Positions 61,595-64,000 of a stretch of DNA of 64,000 nt are shown in pieces. The DNA comes from Hydrogenophaga sp. NFH-34 (GTDB lineage: Bacteria > Pseudomonadota > Gammaproteobacteria > Burkholderiales > Burkholderiaceae_C): NCBI RefSeq assembly GCF_021401345.1, contig NZ_JACBGE010000009.1:1-64000 (forward strand). Direction: 5' to 3'. The notes beneath the pieces were generated by a model. It was not told the DNA's origin. It saw nothing but the letters and a program-made list of their open reading frames with translations, and searched no databases. The position numbers and the translations under genes are program-made. Each line of letters begins with the position of its first letter. The stretch's first letter is position 1.

Positions 61595-61624
61595 CCCTCG
61601 TGGCGCGCCTTGGCGCAACGAGGG
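61595..61624 (+). other. Long imperfect hairpin after ppk2
   Basis: A 12-bp stem (61595-61606 with 61613-61624, CCCTCGTGGCGC against GCGCAACGAGGG) has one mismatch and a 6-nt loop. There is no T-run. It lies in the 132-nt gap between convergent ppk2 and the SIMPL gene, in a context (CCGCCGCTG) slightly like the repeat at 57020, but it is not a copy. It may stabilise or end ppk2 mRNA. Confidence 0.5.
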
Positions 61625-61694
61625 GACGGCACCGGTAGGGTTCCACGGCGCCAGCGGCGCGCATCATGCGCCAGCCGCGTTGCTCAGTCGGGCA

Positions 61695-62399
61695 TCAGCG
61701 CAATTGCACGGCGCCCGACACGTTGACAGACACGGTGGTCTTGCCGGCCTCCATGGGCATGGGGGCATCGGCCATAGCGGCCTTGGCTTCGGCCCGCATC
61801 ATCACCATGCGGGGCTGACCACCGCCCTGGTCGGTCGAGCTGATGTGCACCTCGCGCAGGCTGTAGCCGGCAAAACCGAAGTTCTTCGCCACCTCCTGGG
61901 CCCGGGCGCGGAAGCGCTCGATGGCCAGGGCCTGGACCTCGTTTTCCAGGCGCTGACGCGCCTCGCGCGAGACCGCGTAGCCCACATCGGCGATGGTCAG
62001 GCTCTGGATCTTGCCCGCCGTGGTGCTGATGCGCCCGAAGTCGGTGCCTTCCAGCATCAGCTCCACCGTGCCCTGCCAACCGTTGATGCGGCCATTGCTG
62101 CCGTAACGCGGCTGGAGCGAGAACTGACCGGTGCGCACGTCCATGGCCTGCGGCTGGGCGGCAACTCGCGCCACCGCCAGGGCTTGCTCCAGCGCGGTCT
62201 TGAGCTGGGCCTGCACCGTGCCGGCGTCAGCGCCTTCCCGGGTGGTGTTGAGCGTGACCATCATCTGGTCCTGCGGTACTTCCATGAAACCGCTGGCAGA
62301 CAGGTTCACCACATTGGCCGGCACCTCAGGGGCCGCCTGGGCAAAAGACGCGGTGCTGGTACCGACCAGAACAAGCAAGGCCAAAGCCGTGGATCGCAT
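61695..62399 (-). CDS. Periplasmic SIMPL-domain (DUF541) protein
   Basis: A 234-residue exported protein. Signal peptide about 1-21 (LALLVLVGTSTASFAQA), then the SIMPL/DUF541 domain over nearly the whole mature part (LSASGFMEVPQDQMMVTLNTT, ending TVSVNVSGAVQLR). Family members include oxidative-stress and BP26-type outer-membrane proteins; the biochemical role is unknown. ATG 62399 was chosen because GAGGAG sits 8 nt upstream; another ATG five codons further up is possible. It is downstream of a small exported protein on the same strand and divergent from ompR. Confidence 0.85.
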   Translation of the reverse strand: MRSTALALLVLVGTSTASFAQAAPEVPANVVNLSASGFMEVPQDQMMVTLNTTREGADAGTVQAQLKTALEQALAVARVAAQPQAMDVRTGQFSLQPRYGSNGRINGWQGTVELMLEGTDFGRISTTAGKIQSLTIADVGYAVSREARQRLENEVQALAIERFRARAQEVAKNFGFAGYSLREVHISSTDQGGGQPRMVMMRAEAKAAMADAPMPMEAGKTTVSVNVSGAVQLR

Positions 62400-62473
62400 A
62401 GCGACTCCTCTCATAAAAAAGCGGGAAAACGGGGATAGGCCGACCGCGGAGGCCGGCGAAAGGAAGGCGCCGT

Positions 62474-62764
62474 TCAGCGCGGCCGGGCCGACAGCTCGCT
62501 GTCTTCGCCCCGCAACTGGGTGCGCAACTGCTGGCGCTGTTCTTCGGTCAGGCGATAGGGTTTCCATTCCTCGGAGCGTCCGCCAGCCTGCTGCCGGATC
62601 GAGTCGCGCAGGGAGTGGTCGGCCGGCGTCTCCGATCCGGTCATGCGGGCTGCCGCTTCCGCGGCTTTGGGCTGCACGGCGCGGCCTGGCTCGCTGGCCC
62701 AGGCCGAAGCGGTCAGGAAGGAAACGGACAAAAGGGCCTTGAAGGCCAGTCTGCAAGCGTTCAT
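62474..62764 (-). CDS. Small exported protein of unknown function
   Basis: A 96-residue protein with a clear signal peptide (ACRLAFKALLSVSFLTASAWA, cleavage after SAWA) and a mature part of about 75 residues. The latter is hydrophilic and helical, with SLRDSIRQQAGGRSEEWKPYRLTEEQRQQLRTQLR. I do not recognise the family. The EEWKPYRLTEEQRQQLRTQLR-type tail is shared, in my reading, with small Burkholderiales exported proteins. ATG 62764 was chosen because it precedes the signal peptide; a longer frame runs into the ompR control region. It lies upstream of the SIMPL gene with a 74-nt gap and may be co-transcribed with it. Confidence 0.65.
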   Translation of the reverse strand: MNACRLAFKALLSVSFLTASAWASEPGRAVQPKAAEAAARMTGSETPADHSLRDSIRQQAGGRSEEWKPYRLTEEQRQQLRTQLRGEDSELSARPR

Positions 62765-62840
62765 GGAAGCAAAGTCTGTCTCAGCCGACGCATTCTCGGA
62801 TGTCCGCTCGGTGAACGGGTCACGCGGGGTCGGCAACATT

Positions 62841-62914
62841 TGTAACACCGTGTCAGACTACCAAAAAACCAGTGCGGACAAGCACTTACCGCTGTAACAA
62901 TGGGGCCTGTTACA
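62841..62914. promoter_or_regulatory. Repeated TGTAACA sites upstream of ompR
   Basis: TGTAACA occurs at 62841-62847 and 62893-62899, and its inverted copy TGTTACA at 62908-62914. The second and third form an inverted repeat with an 8-nt spacer; the first and second are 52 nt apart, about five helix turns. The sites lie between ompR and the divergent small-protein gene. The GTAACA/GTTACA motif resembles known OmpR/RstA-class binding sites, so autoregulation is likely. Confidence 0.6.
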
Positions 62915-62931
62915 TTTTCCGGGTTGCCAAG

Positions 62932-63663
62932 ATGCCACAGACCAACTCCCGTCCCAACAAGATCCTGGTCGTCGACGACGACGTTCGCATCCGCGATTTG
63001 CTGCGCCGTTACCTCATGCAGGAAGGCTTCGAGGTGATGCTGGCCGAAGACGGCAAAGCCCTCAGCCGCGTGCTGCAGCGCGAATCGGTGGACCTGATCG
63101 TGTTGGATTTGATGATGCCCGGCGAGGACGGCCTGTCGATCTGCCGCCGCCTGCGCGCCAACGGCGACCGCACCCCCATCATCATGCTCACCGCCAAGAG
63201 CGAAGACGTCGACCGCATCGTGGGTCTCGAAGTCGGTGCCGACGACTACCTCGGCAAACCCTTCAACCCGCGGGAGCTGCTGGCCCGCATCCATGCGGTG
63301 TTGCGCCGCCGCCCACCGACCGAAGTGCCCGGCGCACCTTCGCAGGAGGCGGAAGTCGTCACCTTCGGTCCGTTCGAATTCGACCTGAGCCTGCGCACGC
63401 TGCGCAAGGAAGGGGTCGACCTGCCCCTGACCACCGGGGAATTCGCCATGCTCAAGGCCCTGGTGCGCCACCCGCGGCAACCCCTGACGCGGGAAAAACT
63501 CGCCCAGTTGGCCCGCGGCCGCGAGTTCGAGCCCTTCGACCGCAGCCTGGACGTGCAGGTCTCCCGCCTGCGCAAGCTGATCGAAGACGACGCCGCCTCT
63601 CCCCGTTACCTGCAGACCGTCTGGGGTGTGGGCTACGTGTTCGTGCCGGACGGCAACAACTGA
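62932..63663 (+). CDS. ompR: OmpR-family response regulator
   Basis: Response regulator of 243 residues. The receiver domain has the acidic pair in ILVVDDDVRIRD, phospho-acceptor D59 in IVLDLMMPG, and the switch residues T and K in MLTAKSE and LGKPFNPREL. The C-terminal winged helix (about 140-240) has FGPFEFDLSLRTL, TTGEFAMLKALV, and DVQVSRLRKLIEDD..YLQTVWGVGYVF, the OmpR/PhoB signature. ATG 62932 was chosen; the preceding in-frame codons cover the regulatory repeats. The kinase gene follows 15 nt on. Closest named relatives are OmpR of E. coli and RisA of Bordetella. Confidence 0.9.
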   Translation: MPQTNSRPNKILVVDDDVRIRDLLRRYLMQEGFEVMLAEDGKALSRVLQRESVDLIVLDLMMPGEDGLSICRRLRANGDRTPIIMLTAKSEDVDRIVGLEVGADDYLGKPFNPRELLARIHAVLRRRPPTEVPGAPSQEAEVVTFGPFEFDLSLRTLRKEGVDLPLTTGEFAMLKALVRHPRQPLTREKLAQLARGREFEPFDRSLDVQVSRLRKLIEDDAASPRYLQTVWGVGYVFVPDGNN

Positions 63664-63678
63664 CGCACTGGCCTCTGG

Positions 63679-64000
63679 ATGAGCGAATCGCGCGCCCCGT
63701 TCGAGACCCAGCCCGCCGCCCTGGAAACGGCCCCCGCTCCGCTGGGGTCCCGGCCCAAGCGCGGCGTGAGCCTGTTCTGGCGAACGTTTTTCTTTCTGTC
63801 GCTGCTGCTGATCGGCTGCATCATTGCCTGGCTGCAGACCTTCCGCGCCCTGGAATTCGAGCCCCGGGCCATCCAGAGTGCGCAGCAACTGGCGTCTCTG
63901 GTGAACCTCACCCGCGCGGCTCTGGTGCACTCGGACTCCATCGCCCGCGTGTCGCTGGTCAAGACCCTGGCCGACGAAGAAAAGGTGCGCATCGCCCTGC
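63679..64000 (+). CDS. Sensor histidine kinase (EnvZ/RisS-like), 3' end beyond the window
   Basis: Partial gene running off the window edge: 107 codons are visible. After about 28 polar, Pro-rich residues (SRAPFETQPAALETAPAPLGS) there is a basic RPKRG and a transmembrane segment (FWRTFFFLSLLLIGCIIAWLQTF, about 33-55). The start of a periplasmic domain (SAQQLASLVNLTRAALVHSDS) follows, typical of EnvZ/RisS sensors. It starts 15 nt after ompR, whose cognate kinase it should be. Kinase core motifs are not in view. Confidence 0.85.
   Translation, partial: MSESRAPFETQPAALETAPAPLGSRPKRGVSLFWRTFFFLSLLLIGCIIAWLQTFRALEFEPRAIQSAQQLASLVNLTRAALVHSDSIARVSLVKTLADEEKVRIAL

Noticed and set aside
61563..61694. 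Third copy of the interspersed repeat
   Set aside because: It has a hairpin and a similar GC flank, but lacks the GCCCCCCGAGGGGGC core and end segment of the two true copies.

Overview
The window is a GC-rich stretch of bacterial chromosome, most likely from a betaproteobacterium of the order Burkholderiales, family Comamonadaceae (Hydrogenophaga, Acidovorax or a close relative). This rests on gene content and order: a pyruvate dehydrogenase cluster whose E3 carries its own lipoyl domain, the polyhydroxybutyrate regulator PhaR with a 3-hydroxybutyrate dehydrogenase, the rpsB-to-rnhB envelope cluster, and greA followed by a DUF4149 gene. No rRNA, phage, insertion sequence, CRISPR array or defence island was seen. 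Almost all of it is core genome, tightly packed, and no gap between genes exceeds 300 bases.

Layout. 150-6.4 kb: aceE-aceF-lpdA (pyruvate dehydrogenase complex), divergent from a membrane PAS-type histidine kinase and FixJ-type regulator pair (6.6-9.75 kb), then folD. 10.7-18.2 kb: carA-carB and greA-DUF4149 on the minus strand, separated by an AraC regulator plus alpha/beta hydrolase. 18.5-33.7 kb: one long minus-strand run, rpsB-tsf-pyrH-frr-uppS-cdsA-dxr-rseP-bamA-skp-lpxD-fabZ-lpxA-lpxB-rnhB-trmH, joining translation factors, UMP kinase, undecaprenyl and isoprenoid synthesis, outer-membrane assembly and lipid A synthesis; many neighbours overlap by 4 nt. 33.9-41.2 kb: nnr (NAD(P)HX repair), a YggT protein, RNase R, two identical tRNA-Leu(CAG) genes, rimO, phaR and tRNA-Val(GAC). 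41.2-46.6 kb: relA, a hydrolase, bdhA and a branched-chain amino-acid binding lipoprotein. 46.9-53.6 kb: holC-pepA, divergent from lptF-lptG-cbiX-cysB-aminotransferase. 53.8-64 kb: an exported FecR-SPOR protein, HrpA helicase, argA, a class I PPK2, a SIMPL protein, a small exported protein, and an OmpR-type regulator with its sensor kinase cut by the window edge.

Themes. Envelope biogenesis (LPS synthesis and export, BamA, Skp, RseP), carbon storage and stringent response (PDH, PhaR, BdhA, RelA, PPK2) and sulfur/siroheme metabolism (CbiX beside CysB) recur. The best leads outside ordinary annotation are a 76-bp interspersed palindromic repeat, found once just after carB and once read in frame inside hrpA; repeated TGTAACA sites upstream of ompR; a perfect inverted repeat upstream of ppk2; and a FecR domain joined to a SPOR domain. 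No clearly new multi-gene system was found. Several start codons were moved from the longest open frame to sites with better ribosome binding or family agreement; each case is stated.
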